The notes under the pieces: model-generated
Seen by the model: only the letters and a program-made list of their open reading frames with translations
Told to the model about the DNA's origin: nothing
The model's database searches: none
Program-made: the position numbers and the translations under genes
DNA from: an uncultured Halomicronema sp.
Lineage (GTDB): Bacteria > Cyanobacteriota > Cyanobacteriia > Phormidesmidales > Phormidesmidaceae
Reading direction: 5' to 3'
DNA: 64,000 nucleotides
Assembly (NCBI GenBank): GCA_937899725.1
Contig: CALCCA010000187.1
Coordinates: 1-64,000, forward strand
In this document: positions 1 through 7,721 of the stretch, in pieces
How positions within the stretch are numbered: position 1 is the first letter of the stretch
Layout: the number at the start of each line of letters is the position of its first letter

Positions 1-52
1 CTTGAGCGGAGTCGAAAGGAAGATCTGTAGCCCAGTTTCAGAGAATTGGTAT
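1..52. repeat. MITE-like repeat family A, truncated at window edge
   Basis: This is the right-hand end of an interspersed repeat that recurs at 36055-36225, 42517-42659 and 43765-43930. It carries the shared block TTGAGCGGAGTCGAAAGG and the terminus GAGAATTGGTAT, which is an imperfect inverted copy of the left end ATACCAgTTCT seen in the full copies. The rest lies outside the window. Confidence 0.8.
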
Positions 53-56
53 TACA

Positions 57-102
57 CCCTCTACCCTCTACTCCCCACTCCCTACCCTCTACCCCCCACT
101 CC
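57..102 (-). repeat. 21-bp tandem duplication, G-run tract (possible G-quadruplex)
   Basis: Positions 61-81 and 82-102 are a 21-bp direct duplication with one mismatch. Read on the minus strand, which is the coding strand of the neighbouring LtrA-like gene, the tract holds six G-runs of three or more within about 40 bases. It lies just past that gene's stop codon, so it would be in its 3' untranslated RNA. Quadruplex formation is inference. Confidence 0.6.
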
Positions 103-108
103 TACCTC

Positions 109-1269
109 CTAATCCACTCGCAGCGGAATATTGTCAAACCGGTTCAAGCTCACCAGCGACAGACTCAGCACCAGCACGATCGCTAACGGCGACACCCCCA
201 GCGGAATCAGGCTCAACGCCAACGCCGCCAGCACCAGCCGCGCTCCTACAACCCCTCTGGGCAACGACTGGGGGGTAGCCCACTGCAGCGCCGTCACGCC
301 GATCAGAAAAATGGCCACGCCGCCACACAGTACCGTCCGCGCTGCGGCCCCAAAGTCACCGCTTGAGACCGCCTCAATCGCCAATTGAATACCTACCCCC
401 GTCGCCACAATGCCCATGAACGCCAGGATGTGGCTATAGCCGTAGAGATATGCCCGCAAGAGCGCCAGCTTACCGCCGCGTAGCGCCTGGTTGATCGTCG
501 ATTCGTCGGCCCGTTCAAAATACATCCACCACAGGCTGACCGCTGTCAAAAATCCGCCGGCCCCCGTCAGCGCACTTTGCCACTGCCAGGCCGTCTCCGA
601 AACGCCCGTGGCCACCGCGATGATTGCTTCTCCCAACACGATGATGACAAACAGGCCAAACCGCTCATCCATATGGGATTTTTGGGTGGGTACCGTGCGA
701 ATGGTCAAGTAGGTGATGGGGCCGTTGCTGACTTCAATCAGCAGGGCGATCGCCCACAGCCAAAAGCGAGCCGGTTCGGGGACGGCGATCGATAAGAGCC
801 ACAGACCAAAGGCGACAGAGAAGCTGATCGTATAGCGGGCGGTGAGTTCGCGTGACGGGGGCACCAAGCGCCAAGCCTGCACGTACAAGAAGATGATGAC
901 GAACCGCAGCGTGGCATAGGCAATGGCAAATGCGGCCGAGCCGCCCTGCAGCGCATCGTGAATGGTCAGAGCCATGATCACCAGCCCAAACATGACGCCT
1001 AGCATGACTAAACGATAGGGGCCGCGATCGATATCAAACTGGTCGGCATAGTAGCTAAAGTCGATCCACAGCCACCAGACGGGCACAAACAGCGCAGCGA
1101 ATCCGGCGATGCCTCCCCAGGTTGGATCACTATGCAGCAAATGGGCGACCTCGGCGATCGCAAACACAAAGACCAGATCAAAAAACAGTTCTAACCAGGT
1201 AGCGTGGCGATCGCGATCGTCCTCAGCCGGCAGGTATTGGCGCAGCAAACTTTGGGGTGGGTTAGTCAT
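109..1269 (-). CDS. LtrA-family (low temperature requirement A-like) membrane protein
   Basis: A protein of 386 residues built almost entirely of hydrophobic helices, about ten to twelve by eye. Near the N-terminus it has the segment WLELFFDLVFVFAIAE, which is diagnostic of the LtrA family (named for Listeria low-temperature requirement A). Biochemical function is unknown for most members; a transport or membrane role is presumed. The frame stays open upstream to 1428, but that extension is low-complexity repeat sequence, so the ATG at 1269 directly before TNPPQSLL is chosen. It faces repeat-rich DNA on both sides and is probably monocistronic. Confidence 0.85.
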   Translation of the reverse strand: MTNPPQSLLRQYLPAEDDRDRHATWLELFFDLVFVFAIAEVAHLLHSDPTWGGIAGFAALFVPVWWLWIDFSYYADQFDIDRGPYRLVMLGVMFGLVIMALTIHDALQGGSAAFAIAYATLRFVIIFLYVQAWRLVPPSRELTARYTISFSVAFGLWLLSIAVPEPARFWLWAIALLIEVSNGPITYLTIRTVPTQKSHMDERFGLFVIIVLGEAIIAVATGVSETAWQWQSALTGAGGFLTAVSLWWMYFERADESTINQALRGGKLALLRAYLYGYSHILAFMGIVATGVGIQLAIEAVSSGDFGAAARTVLCGGVAIFLIGVTALQWATPQSLPRGVVGARLVLAALALSLIPLGVSPLAIVLVLSLSLVSLNRFDNIPLRVD

Positions 1270-1588
1270 GGGGATGAGAACTAGAGCAGCGAAAAACACT
1301 GGGACGCGGGAGCAGAATGCGGAATTTCCCAATCTCAATTCCGCATTGCGGCGAGCGATTCTACCCAGCGGGAAGGCTTTCAGCGAGCGAGCAGTCGCTG
1401 GGGGCCGAGCCCCCTTCCCATCGGGCACTTCAAATTCAAAACTTTCAACCTCGTAGGACTCGGTCAGCCCTTAACGCAAAGGACTCATAAATCCACATAC
1501 CAAACGCCATAGGGCTCTGCCCTTAACGCAGGGTACTCCGAATTCCGAACTCCAAATGTTAGCCTCAACTCCCTGCCCAATACTGAAT
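1270..1588. other. Gene-free stretch with AATTCCGCATT-type repeats
   Basis: No convincing gene. It contains a perfect inverted repeat, AATGCGGAATT (1316-1326) and AATTCCGCATT (1337-1347), upstream of the LtrA-like gene. Two tandem-like copies of CCCTTAACGCA followed by ACTC lie at about 1468-1487 and 1518-1536, and an AATTCCGAACTCC block ends near 1553. The segment TAGGGCTyTGCCCTT...CAGGG.ACTC...AATTCCG (1510-1552) recurs at 37879-37922, so this is a dispersed repeat cassette. Confidence 0.6.
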
Positions 1589-1996
1589 CTAACTAATCGT
1601 GACGTCAGTCATTTCCTCTAGTTCGATCAGGTTGCCATCGGGGTCGCGAAAACAGGTTGAGATAAAGCCCCGCTCTGGATAACTTGTGAGGGGAGCCAGC
1701 ATTTCTATCCCCTGTTCCTGCAGGGCCAGCGTCGCTTGTCTGAGATCATTGACCTTGAAAGAAAGCACGACCTGAGCGCTATGGGGATCATAGCTGAGGC
1801 TTTCGTCCCGAGAGACGAAATCGGCAACTTTTGCGCGGTTGAAGAGCGTAATCAGAACGGCACCCGTATCAAATTCGACATACTCATCGGCATCATCTTC
1901 GAACTTGATCGGCAACCCTAAAACATCTTGATAAAAAGCCTTGCAAGCTTTGAAATTTTCGACGTTGAGACGGGTGTACAGGTACTGAAGCTGCAT
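1589..1996 (-). CDS. VOC-superfamily (glyoxalase/bleomycin-resistance-like) protein
   Basis: A protein of 135 residues, the normal size for a single VOC module pair. It opens with MQLQYLYTRLNVENFKACKA, typical of the first beta-alpha unit (a recognised VOC start followed by FYQDVLGLP), and ends with FRDPDGNLIELEE, which holds the usual C-terminal metal-ligand glutamate. VOC proteins are metal-dependent lyases, dioxygenases or binding proteins, and the substrate cannot be inferred here. The ATG at 1996 is preferred over the upstream one at 2029 because AGGAGAG lies just before it. No functionally informative neighbour is present. Confidence 0.85.
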   Translation of the reverse strand: MQLQYLYTRLNVENFKACKAFYQDVLGLPIKFEDDADEYVEFDTGAVLITLFNRAKVADFVSRDESLSYDPHSAQVVLSFKVNDLRQATLALQEQGIEMLAPLTSYPERGFISTCFRDPDGNLIELEEMTDVTIS

Positions 1997-2260
1997 GAAA
2001 TCTCTCCTGATGAGATGCGTTTTAGCCAAACTATAGCGTTATACCCAGACCCTCAAGCTGCGATGCACGATGTACTGGCACTTTGCTGAAGCAGACACCA
2101 GCAGCCATCCCCTTCGGTCACCAATGGAGCAGGCTGTTTTGAGTTCAGCGCTCCGCAGCAGACCAGCTCAGTTAGTGCCATAACGCTTCCCAGTGGATGG
2201 TGAAATACCCAGGGAAAAGCCCATGTTGACCGGGCTCAGGGCGCTCTGATCCCAGTGCGA

Positions 2261-3703
2261 TCAGCTGCTCGCGATCGCCGCTCTAATTTCCTGAGGCGAC
2301 TCGGCAGAGGCTTGGGGCAAGGGCAAAAAGATTGTAAAACAGGTGCGGCCCGGTTCTGAAGCGACTTTCACCATGCCTTTGTGGCGATTGTGGATAATGC
2401 GACTCACTGCATCGAGCCCTAGGCCAGAGCCTTGCCCCATTTCTTTGGTGGTATAAAACGGCTCAAAAATGCGCGATTGCACGTCGGCGGGAATGCCAGC
2501 GCCCGAATCGATCACCTCAATGCGCACATAATTGCCGTCACGCTCTGTCCGAATTTCGAGGATGCCTTGTGCTGCCATCGCGTAAAGGGCGTTGTCGATT
2601 AGATTAGTCCAGACTTGGTTGAGTTCGCTGCCATAGGCGCAGACTTGGGGCAAGGACGAGTCGTAATGGCGACAGATCTTCACCCCCTGCTTGAGCTTGT
2701 AGGAAAAGAGCTTGAGGGTATCTTCCAGGCCATCGTGCACGTCGACTAGCTGCTGAGCGCCTTGATCGCGGTGGGAGTAAGACTTCATCGAGTGAACGAG
2801 GTCGGCAATCCGCTCAGCTCCCCTGAGGCCATTTTTGATCATCGACATCATGTCAAACGAGAGCGCCAGCCAGCGCACGCCTTGATCCCGCAGTTCCCCG
2901 GTTTTGTCGCGCCAGCGGCTGGTGAGGTGCTCTAGCGTGGCTACTTCGATGCCGCCTGCTGCTAGCGGTTCAGCCAGCTTCCAGGCTTCGGCAACGCCAT
3001 AGTCTTCGAGCCAGTTCAGCAGTTCGTCTTCGCGATCGCTCAGCGTCATCGCATCCAACGTTTGATGCAAGATGGTTTCATAGCCGCGATCGCGGGTCGC
3101 TTGCCACTCCTGCGTGTGGGTCGGGTCAACCTGGGCCTGACCATATACCAAATTCATATGCTCTAGCTCGCGAATGGCAGGCACCACATCGCTCATGGCT
3201 CGGACTAGGGCAGCAGCAGGATTATTGAGTTCGTGGGCCAACCCAGCGGAAAGGTTGCCCAAAGCGGCCATCTTTTCGCGACCACGCAGAAAGGACTCTA
3301 GCCCTCGCGTCCGCGTTTGCACCACGCGAAAAATACTGCGCTCAAAGCCACGACAGTTGTGCAGCAGGGTGAGAAAGTCGCAGCAGTTGAGCTGATACAG
3401 ACAACAGTCGGTCAGGGTGTAAACCGAAACGGGCACTGGCGCTTCGGTCAATACCGGAATTTCGCCAAAAAAGGCGGGGGCCGTATGCTGCCCAATCGGC
3501 ATTTCGACGCCTTCGCTCAGCCGCGTCAGGCTGATCTGACCTTTTAAGAGAATGTAAAAACCACTGGGATCATCCCCTTCTTTACTCAAGGTGGCTCCAG
3601 CAGGGAGCTTCACCTCCGTGGCGTGATCGCAGGCCCAGTCCAACTGTTCTTTCGGCAACTGTTGGAAGGCTTCAAGGGTGAGGAGTTCTTCAATACAGAG
3701 CAT
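2261..3703 (-). CDS. Sensor histidine kinase with N-terminal cyclic-nucleotide-binding domain
   Basis: A protein of 480 residues with no transmembrane segments. Residues about 15-130 match a cNMP-binding/CRP-like sensor fold (GATLSKEGDDPSGFYILLKG, then FFGEIPVL). A linker leads to an H-box with phospho-acceptor His157 in AGLAHELNNPAAAL. The C-terminal HATPase has an N-box (NLIDNALYAM), a G1 box (DSGAGIP) and a G2 box (GQGSGLGL). It probably autophosphorylates in response to a nucleotide or other small ligand. No response regulator lies next to it, so the partner is unknown. The start at 3703 is chosen because it begins the conserved LCIEELL segment; an in-frame start at 3748 adds 15 unremarkable residues. 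Confidence 0.88.
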   Translation of the reverse strand: MLCIEELLTLEAFQQLPKEQLDWACDHATEVKLPAGATLSKEGDDPSGFYILLKGQISLTRLSEGVEMPIGQHTAPAFFGEIPVLTEAPVPVSVYTLTDCCLYQLNCCDFLTLLHNCRGFERSIFRVVQTRTRGLESFLRGREKMAALGNLSAGLAHELNNPAAALVRAMSDVVPAIRELEHMNLVYGQAQVDPTHTQEWQATRDRGYETILHQTLDAMTLSDREDELLNWLEDYGVAEAWKLAEPLAAGGIEVATLEHLTSRWRDKTGELRDQGVRWLALSFDMMSMIKNGLRGAERIADLVHSMKSYSHRDQGAQQLVDVHDGLEDTLKLFSYKLKQGVKICRHYDSSLPQVCAYGSELNQVWTNLIDNALYAMAAQGILEIRTERDGNYVRIEVIDSGAGIPADVQSRIFEPFYTTKEMGQGSGLGLDAVSRIIHNRHKGMVKVASEPGRTCFTIFLPLPQASAESPQEIRAAIASS

Positions 3704-3793
3704 AGTAAGAGCGGCGATAAGGGTAGGGCTGGTGATACCGATAGTCAATTGGAGCCAGTCAGGATGGTCTCACTTCGCTGCAGGACGATCGCG

Positions 3794-4645
3794 TTAACCG
3801 GCTGGGACTTCGTTGGGGAGATCTGGTTTCAGGGCGATCGCGGCCTGCTTGAGCGGGGACAGCAACGACAACGGCACGTGCAGTCCATTGAGTTGCACAC
3901 CCGGCTGCTTATGGGACTCGGTGGGGCCATGATAGTCACTGCCGCCGGTCATCAACAAGTCGTACTCATCACACAGGTCTTCGAGCTTGCGAATGTCGCT
4001 GGGGCTGTGGGTCGGGTGATAGACCTCAATACCCATCAGACCGGCGGCCACCAGCTCCGGCAGCACCGACTTGACCGTACCGCCGCGAAACAGGTGAGGA
4101 TGCGCCCACACGGGCACCGCCCCGCAGCTGAGCAAGAGCTGAATGCCTTCGGTGGCCAAAAACTTGTCGTACTGCACATAGGCGGGGCCACCTTCACCAA
4201 TCCAGCGGGTGAAGGCCTCTTGGGAATGGGTGATATGTCCGGCTTGGACGAGGGCTTGGGCGATGTGAGGACGCCCCGGCGCCATGTCACCGGGCATCGA
4301 CGGCAGCTCAATCGGATAGCCCAGCGCGGCGAGCTTGTCGGCCATCGCTTGCGATCGCCGGTGGCGACCTTGAATGCGCGCTTGCAACGGCCCTTCCAGC
4401 TGGGCACGGTCAGGGTAGTAGCCCAAAATGTGCAACGATCGCTCGCGATGCACGGTGCTGAGTTCGAGGCCGGGCACGATTTCTAGCTGGTCACCTGCGG
4501 CGGCGATCGCGTCATTCCAACCGGCGAGGGTGTCGTGATCGGTAATCGCCAGGGCTTTGACCCCGGCGGCGATCGCCGCCTCGACCAGCGCTGCTGGGGT
4601 TAAGGTCCCGTCAGAGCAGGTGGTGTGGCAGTGGAGTTCTAACAT
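3794..4645 (-). CDS. PHP-domain phosphoesterase (TrpH/RNase AM-like)
   Basis: A protein of 283 residues with the complete set of PHP metal-binding motifs: HCHTTCSDG at residues 4-12, ITDHDTLAG, then HILGYY, WAHPHL and finally GGSDYHG. This arrangement is typical of stand-alone PHP proteins such as RNase AM / 3',5'-nucleoside bisphosphate phosphatase, which trim short RNA or hydrolyse pAp; the exact substrate here is inferred. The ATG at 4645 begins MLELHCHT and overlaps the stop of the upstream gene by seven bases, indicating translational coupling. The longer frame starting at 4717 would only extend into that upstream gene. Confidence 0.88.
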   Translation of the reverse strand: MLELHCHTTCSDGTLTPAALVEAAIAAGVKALAITDHDTLAGWNDAIAAAGDQLEIVPGLELSTVHRERSLHILGYYPDRAQLEGPLQARIQGRHRRSQAMADKLAALGYPIELPSMPGDMAPGRPHIAQALVQAGHITHSQEAFTRWIGEGGPAYVQYDKFLATEGIQLLLSCGAVPVWAHPHLFRGGTVKSVLPELVAAGLMGIEVYHPTHSPSDIRKLEDLCDEYDLLMTGGSDYHGPTESHKQPGVQLNGLHVPLSLLSPLKQAAIALKPDLPNEVPAG

Positions 4646-5142
4646 TCGGTATCGACCCCTAAGTTGGTAAAGACTTCTTCCACAATCGATTTGGCTTTGC
4701 GATCGAGCACCAGCCAATCGACATCGTTCATCTCGCGATCAATCAGGGACTGATCAATCGTGACCGCTTCCCCGGTGGCAACCGGATACTGCTCAAAACA
4801 GACGCAGTAGCACAGTTCCCAAACATCTACGATGCGCACCTGTTCGTCGTGGGTCAAATGCAGCTCATAGCCCGGAAACGGTTGCGGTAGCTGGGCCAGC
4901 TCGTCGCGAATCTCGTCAGCCGCCTCGGGGGTAGCGGTGCTGAGCTGAGCCTGCAGCGCTTTAAATCGATGCAGGACGGTTTCGGCCATACCCTCAGGCC
5001 AGAGTTGGGTTTCGTGATAGGTACCCTGCCAATCAGAGCTGTCGAGTTGCTTGCGAATATTATCGATGATGCGAATGAGGGCGGGCTGCATCAGCTGATC
5101 GGCTAACTGTCGAACTTGAGGATGGGCAAATTTCAGCATCAT
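4639..5142 (-). CDS. Conserved cyanobacterial hypothetical protein
   Basis: A soluble protein of 167 residues, not assigned to a function. It looks alpha-helical, with acidic patches (AADEIRDELAQLPQPFPGYE) and a cysteine cluster in ELCYCVCFEQYP. I believe proteins of this kind are widespread in cyanobacteria, but cannot name a family. It is the first gene of a two-gene unit with the PHP phosphoesterase, whose start codon overlaps this gene's stop, so a role linked to that enzyme (nucleotide or RNA turnover) is a reasonable guess only. Successive starts TTG 5145, ATG 5142 and ATG 5139 are possible; the first ATG is taken. Confidence 0.75.
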   Translation of the reverse strand: MMLKFAHPQVRQLADQLMQPALIRIIDNIRKQLDSSDWQGTYHETQLWPEGMAETVLHRFKALQAQLSTATPEAADEIRDELAQLPQPFPGYELHLTHDEQVRIVDVWELCYCVCFEQYPVATGEAVTIDQSLIDREMNDVDWLVLDRKAKSIVEEVFTNLGVDTEC

Positions 5143-5217
5143 CAATTTGGCGGGGGGGCTCTTTCCAGCTTACCGACAAAATTCAGTGGTACGCTGTGGC
5201 CCTAGCGCTCGATCAGT

Positions 5218-5694
5218 TCACTCCCACTGCAGAGGTAAGGCCCGGAGCTGGCTTCTGAGGCTCTCGAGCAAGGGGAGTTGAGCTTTGAGCATGTGGCGTT
5301 TGGCGGCGGCAGGTAAAAACCAGGCAGCGCGATCGACCTCGGGAAATTCTTGAATCTGGCCAGATTTGGGGGGCCACTCCATCGTGAATTTGTTGCTAAA
5401 CACCTGGGTCGGGTCACAGTCGCCCTCAAAAGCCCAGGCCTTGACCCGCTTGCTCGACTGTTTGATTTCCGGCAGTTCTAAAAACGGCGCTTGGGGAATC
5501 AGGCTAGTTTCTTCGGTAAACTCACGGCAGGCAGTATGGAACAAATCTTCTCCCGCTTCGACCAAGCCTTTAGGAATCGTCCAAACGCCGAGGTCACGCT
5601 TGCGCCAAAAGGGGCCGCCAGGGTGCACCAGCAACACTTCCAGCGTCTGGGAGCGTAGACGATACATCAAAAGACCGGCACTCTGTTTGGCCAT
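5218..5694 (-). CDS. Nudix hydrolase
   Basis: A protein of 158 residues. The Nudix box runs from Gly43 to Ser64 (GLVEAGE, seven residues, REFTEETS). It keeps the catalytic glutamates Glu58, Glu61 and Glu62, but the usual Gly after them is replaced by Ser64. The N-terminus MAKQSAGLLMYR and the segment LLVHPGGPFW...WTIPKG resemble the MutT/Ap4A-type NUDIX hydrolases that act on diadenosine polyphosphates or similar dinucleotides. Substrate is not determinable. The ATG at 5694 is chosen because the family fold begins there; an upstream in-frame start at 5772 has no homologous sequence. Confidence 0.88.
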   Translation of the reverse strand: MAKQSAGLLMYRLRSQTLEVLLVHPGGPFWRKRDLGVWTIPKGLVEAGEDLFHTACREFTEETSLIPQAPFLELPEIKQSSKRVKAWAFEGDCDPTQVFSNKFTMEWPPKSGQIQEFPEVDRAAWFLPAAAKRHMLKAQLPLLESLRSQLRALPLQWE

Positions 5695-5868
5695 GGGATG
5701 AAAAATTAGGTAAAACCGGTTCCTGAGCGATCGCGGCACAGGAACATTGCCGACCAATATAGTGAGGCCCATGAATTTTTGTCGTCACTCACCCGACAGT
5801 TGCTGACCAAGCCCAACAGGATGTGTCTATCGGCGCCCATGCATCGGCGTCAAGCGGAGTAAACGGTG

Positions 5869-6630
5869 ATGTTCAATTGGCCTCAAAAAGCGGTGGAAAA
5901 TCTATCGTTGATTTTTCCTCACGCCACCTTCTATAAACCCACCGATGCCGCCGTCGTGGCTTTAACCATCGACGATGTGCCCATCCCTGGAGAATCGGCC
6001 CCTTGCTCGACCCGATGGATTCTTGATGCGATCGCGACCCATAACCAGAGTGTATCGAATCCCGATGAGAACGCTCGAGCAACTTTTTTTATCATCGGCA
6101 GTCACCTCAACCAAGACTTTGAGCTATTGCCCGATATGGTCGCTCAAGGCCATGAGGTCGCCAATCACGGCTTCGTCGATACCTGGCCCGCCCTGCAATC
6201 GACCGCTCAGTTTGAGGCCCAATTTCAGGCCACGCACCAGCGCTTGCAGCAGCACTTGCCCGCCTATCCCATTCGCTGGTATCGCCCCGGTCGGGCCTTC
6301 TACACCCCCCCCATGTGGGCAGTCCTCAAACGGGCGTCTGGCTACGAAGCGAGCTTTGCCCTCGCATCGATGCTGCCGTTGGATACATTAGCTCGCACAG
6401 CGGAGCCCGCTTTTACCGCCCAATATGTCGCCCAGCATGTCTTTCCGGGGGCGATTTTGCTGCTGCATGGGGGCTCGGTGGCGCGATCGCAAAACACGGC
6501 CGCCGCGCTGCGGCTGATTTTGCCCCAGCTGCGATCGCAGGGCTATCGCGTCACGACCCTGAGCGACCTCTGGCAACTGCCGACAAAAGTGACTACCCCC
6601 CATTCCTTCATGGCTCAGTTCAAAGACTAG
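5869..6630 (+). CDS. Polysaccharide deacetylase (NodB-like) family protein
   Basis: A protein of 253 residues with a NodB-type fold. Motif 1 is LTIDDVP (the counterpart of TFDDGP), motif 2 is GHEVANHGFVD, motif 3 is WYRPGRAFY, and the last motif is LLLHGG. The second metal-ligand His of the classic HxxxH motif is Asp here, so metal binding or activity may be altered. No signal peptide is visible, so it is probably cytosolic, unlike typical cell-wall deacetylases. GGAG at 5856-5859 precedes both a GTG at 5866 and the ATG at 5869; the ATG is chosen. The true substrate is unknown. Confidence 0.82.
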   Translation: MFNWPQKAVENLSLIFPHATFYKPTDAAVVALTIDDVPIPGESAPCSTRWILDAIATHNQSVSNPDENARATFFIIGSHLNQDFELLPDMVAQGHEVANHGFVDTWPALQSTAQFEAQFQATHQRLQQHLPAYPIRWYRPGRAFYTPPMWAVLKRASGYEASFALASMLPLDTLARTAEPAFTAQYVAQHVFPGAILLLHGGSVARSQNTAAALRLILPQLRSQGYRVTTLSDLWQLPTKVTTPHSFMAQFKD

Positions 6631-7116
6631 TAGACTGCGGCGTGATTTCACCAACCATTGCCAATGGCTAGGGAGGCGTGGGGGCAAGGGGGCCAGAGAA
6701 CTGGAATAGCCGTCTTACTGCTGCCGTGGCGTACTAGGGCGGCCAGCGGCCCTACTGCGCACCGTCGCTTTTGATCAGTTCTTAGCAGGCATGGGGAGAA
6801 GCGGCCCAAAGCCTCTTGATGCCGGGCGTTGCACGGTTGAGGGCTGACAGCAACTTGTCTGTTCTAAGGATGTGCTTGAAGCGCCCCGCCCTTGCGATTG
6901 CCCAGAGATTATCCTAACCTTCTCTTAACCTGTTGTGAGGTTTCCCTGACGTGGCGATCGCGGCGGCCTGAATTTGGTGACCGCCAAAATCCTTAAGCGT
7001 TTCTCAGGAAAATCTCAGGTAACCAGGGTTAATTGACTTCAGGTGTCTTTACGAGTCACTCTGCCCAGTCTTCATGTTTAAGACAGTTCATTTCCAAAAC
7101 TGAGGGGAAAATCCTA
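6631..7116. other. Intergenic region carrying a candidate Pho box
   Basis: No gene is supported. Between the deacetylase-like gene and the DPCAA lipoprotein the only distinct signal is the direct repeat at 6913-6931, followed by A/T-richer DNA (to about 7035) that could hold the promoter. Confidence 0.5.
6913..6931 (+). promoter_or_regulatory. Candidate Pho box (PhoB/SphR-type direct repeat)
   Basis: The sequence reads CCTAACCT, TCT, CTTAACCT: two eight-base units separated by three bases. That is the arrangement and near-consensus (CTTAACCT) known for phosphate-starvation regulator SphR/PhoB sites in cyanobacteria. It lies about 185 bases upstream of the small DPCAA lipoprotein start. Regulation by phosphate is inference. 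Confidence 0.5.
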
Positions 7117-7371
7117 ATGAATGCAAAATATTTTGGTGCGCTGGCCATTGCAGCAACCTTAACGGTCGGCACTGTGGGTTGCGCGACGGGCAGCGACCCC
7201 TGCGCGGGTACGACTGATACCGAAACCGTTGATCCTTGCGCGGCTGACCCCTGCGCCGCCGACCCCTGCGCCGCTGACCCCTGCGCCGCTGACCCCTGCG
7301 CGGCTGACCCTTGCGCCGCTGACCCTTGCGCCGCTGACCCTTGCGCCGCTGACCCTTGCGCCGCTGAATAA
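7117..7371 (+). CDS. Small lipoprotein with nine DPCAA pentapeptide repeats
   Basis: A protein of 84 residues. It starts with MNAKYFGALAIAATLTVGTVGC, a short lipoprotein signal with lipobox TVGC (Cys22), so it should be lipid-anchored in a membrane facing the periplasm. After a brief spacer containing one DPCAG it consists of nine perfect DPCAA units ending in Glu. The mature protein thus carries about eleven evenly spaced cysteines and many aspartates, suggesting metal binding or disulfide cross-linking, but no function is known to me. The ATG at 7117 is preceded by GAGGGGAAAA; the open frame upstream lacks a signal sequence. A strong terminator follows. A candidate Pho box lies upstream. 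Confidence 0.85.
   Translation: MNAKYFGALAIAATLTVGTVGCATGSDPCAGTTDTETVDPCAADPCAADPCAADPCAADPCAADPCAADPCAADPCAADPCAAE
7231..7365 (+). repeat. Nine in-frame 15-bp tandem repeats (DPCAA codons)
   Basis: Nine adjoining 15-base units of the form GAyCCyTGCGCsGCy vary only at wobble positions (GCC/GCG/GCT and CCC/CCT), so the protein repeat is perfect while the DNA has drifted slightly. Copy number is likely to vary between strains by slippage. Confidence 0.95.
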
Positions 7372-7721
7372 CTTTTTAACGGTCTGAACAGCCTTCAAGC
7401 CTATGAGTCGTGACTCATAGGCTTTTTTAATGGCTGCAGGACTTGCGCCAAACCCTTGTCCTGTTGAGCCGGAAACGTCGCCAGTGACGTTGGCAGCGTT
7501 CTACAGCTTGAGCCGGTTGAGGGCAACCGCTCACGACGTGCGCGCAACTGGTCCAATGATGCAACCGGTGTCGCCATTAATAATTACGATTTGGGCGCAG
7601 CGCGGCAGCTTGCATAACGGCCTGTGTTCACGTGAAATGTCTGTAGAGACATCACAACGGCCTGCGGGAACACTGGCCTGAGCAATTGTTGAAACCAGCC
7701 TCACTTTAGCAACAGGAGACA
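7372..7721. other. Intergenic region, terminator then nothing recognised
   Basis: Apart from the terminator at 7397-7428 I see no gene, RNA or repeat. AGGAG at 7714-7718 is the ribosome binding site of the next gene. Confidence 0.6.
7397..7428 (+). terminator. Rho-independent terminator of the DPCAA lipoprotein gene
   Basis: AAGCCTATGAGTC (7397-7409) pairs perfectly with GACTCATAGGCTT (7412-7424), followed by a T-run to 7428. It sits 25 bases after the stop codon. Confidence 0.92.

Noticed and set aside
3623-4486. 287-residue open frame on the plus strand over the PHP phosphoesterase
   Set aside because: It is antisense to a gene with complete family motifs; its own sequence shows no family-like features. 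GC-rich codon bias commonly opens such frames.
7231-7365. Regular 15-bp repeats considered as a CRISPR-like array
   Set aside because: There are no spacers; the units are contiguous and in frame, coding DPCAA.
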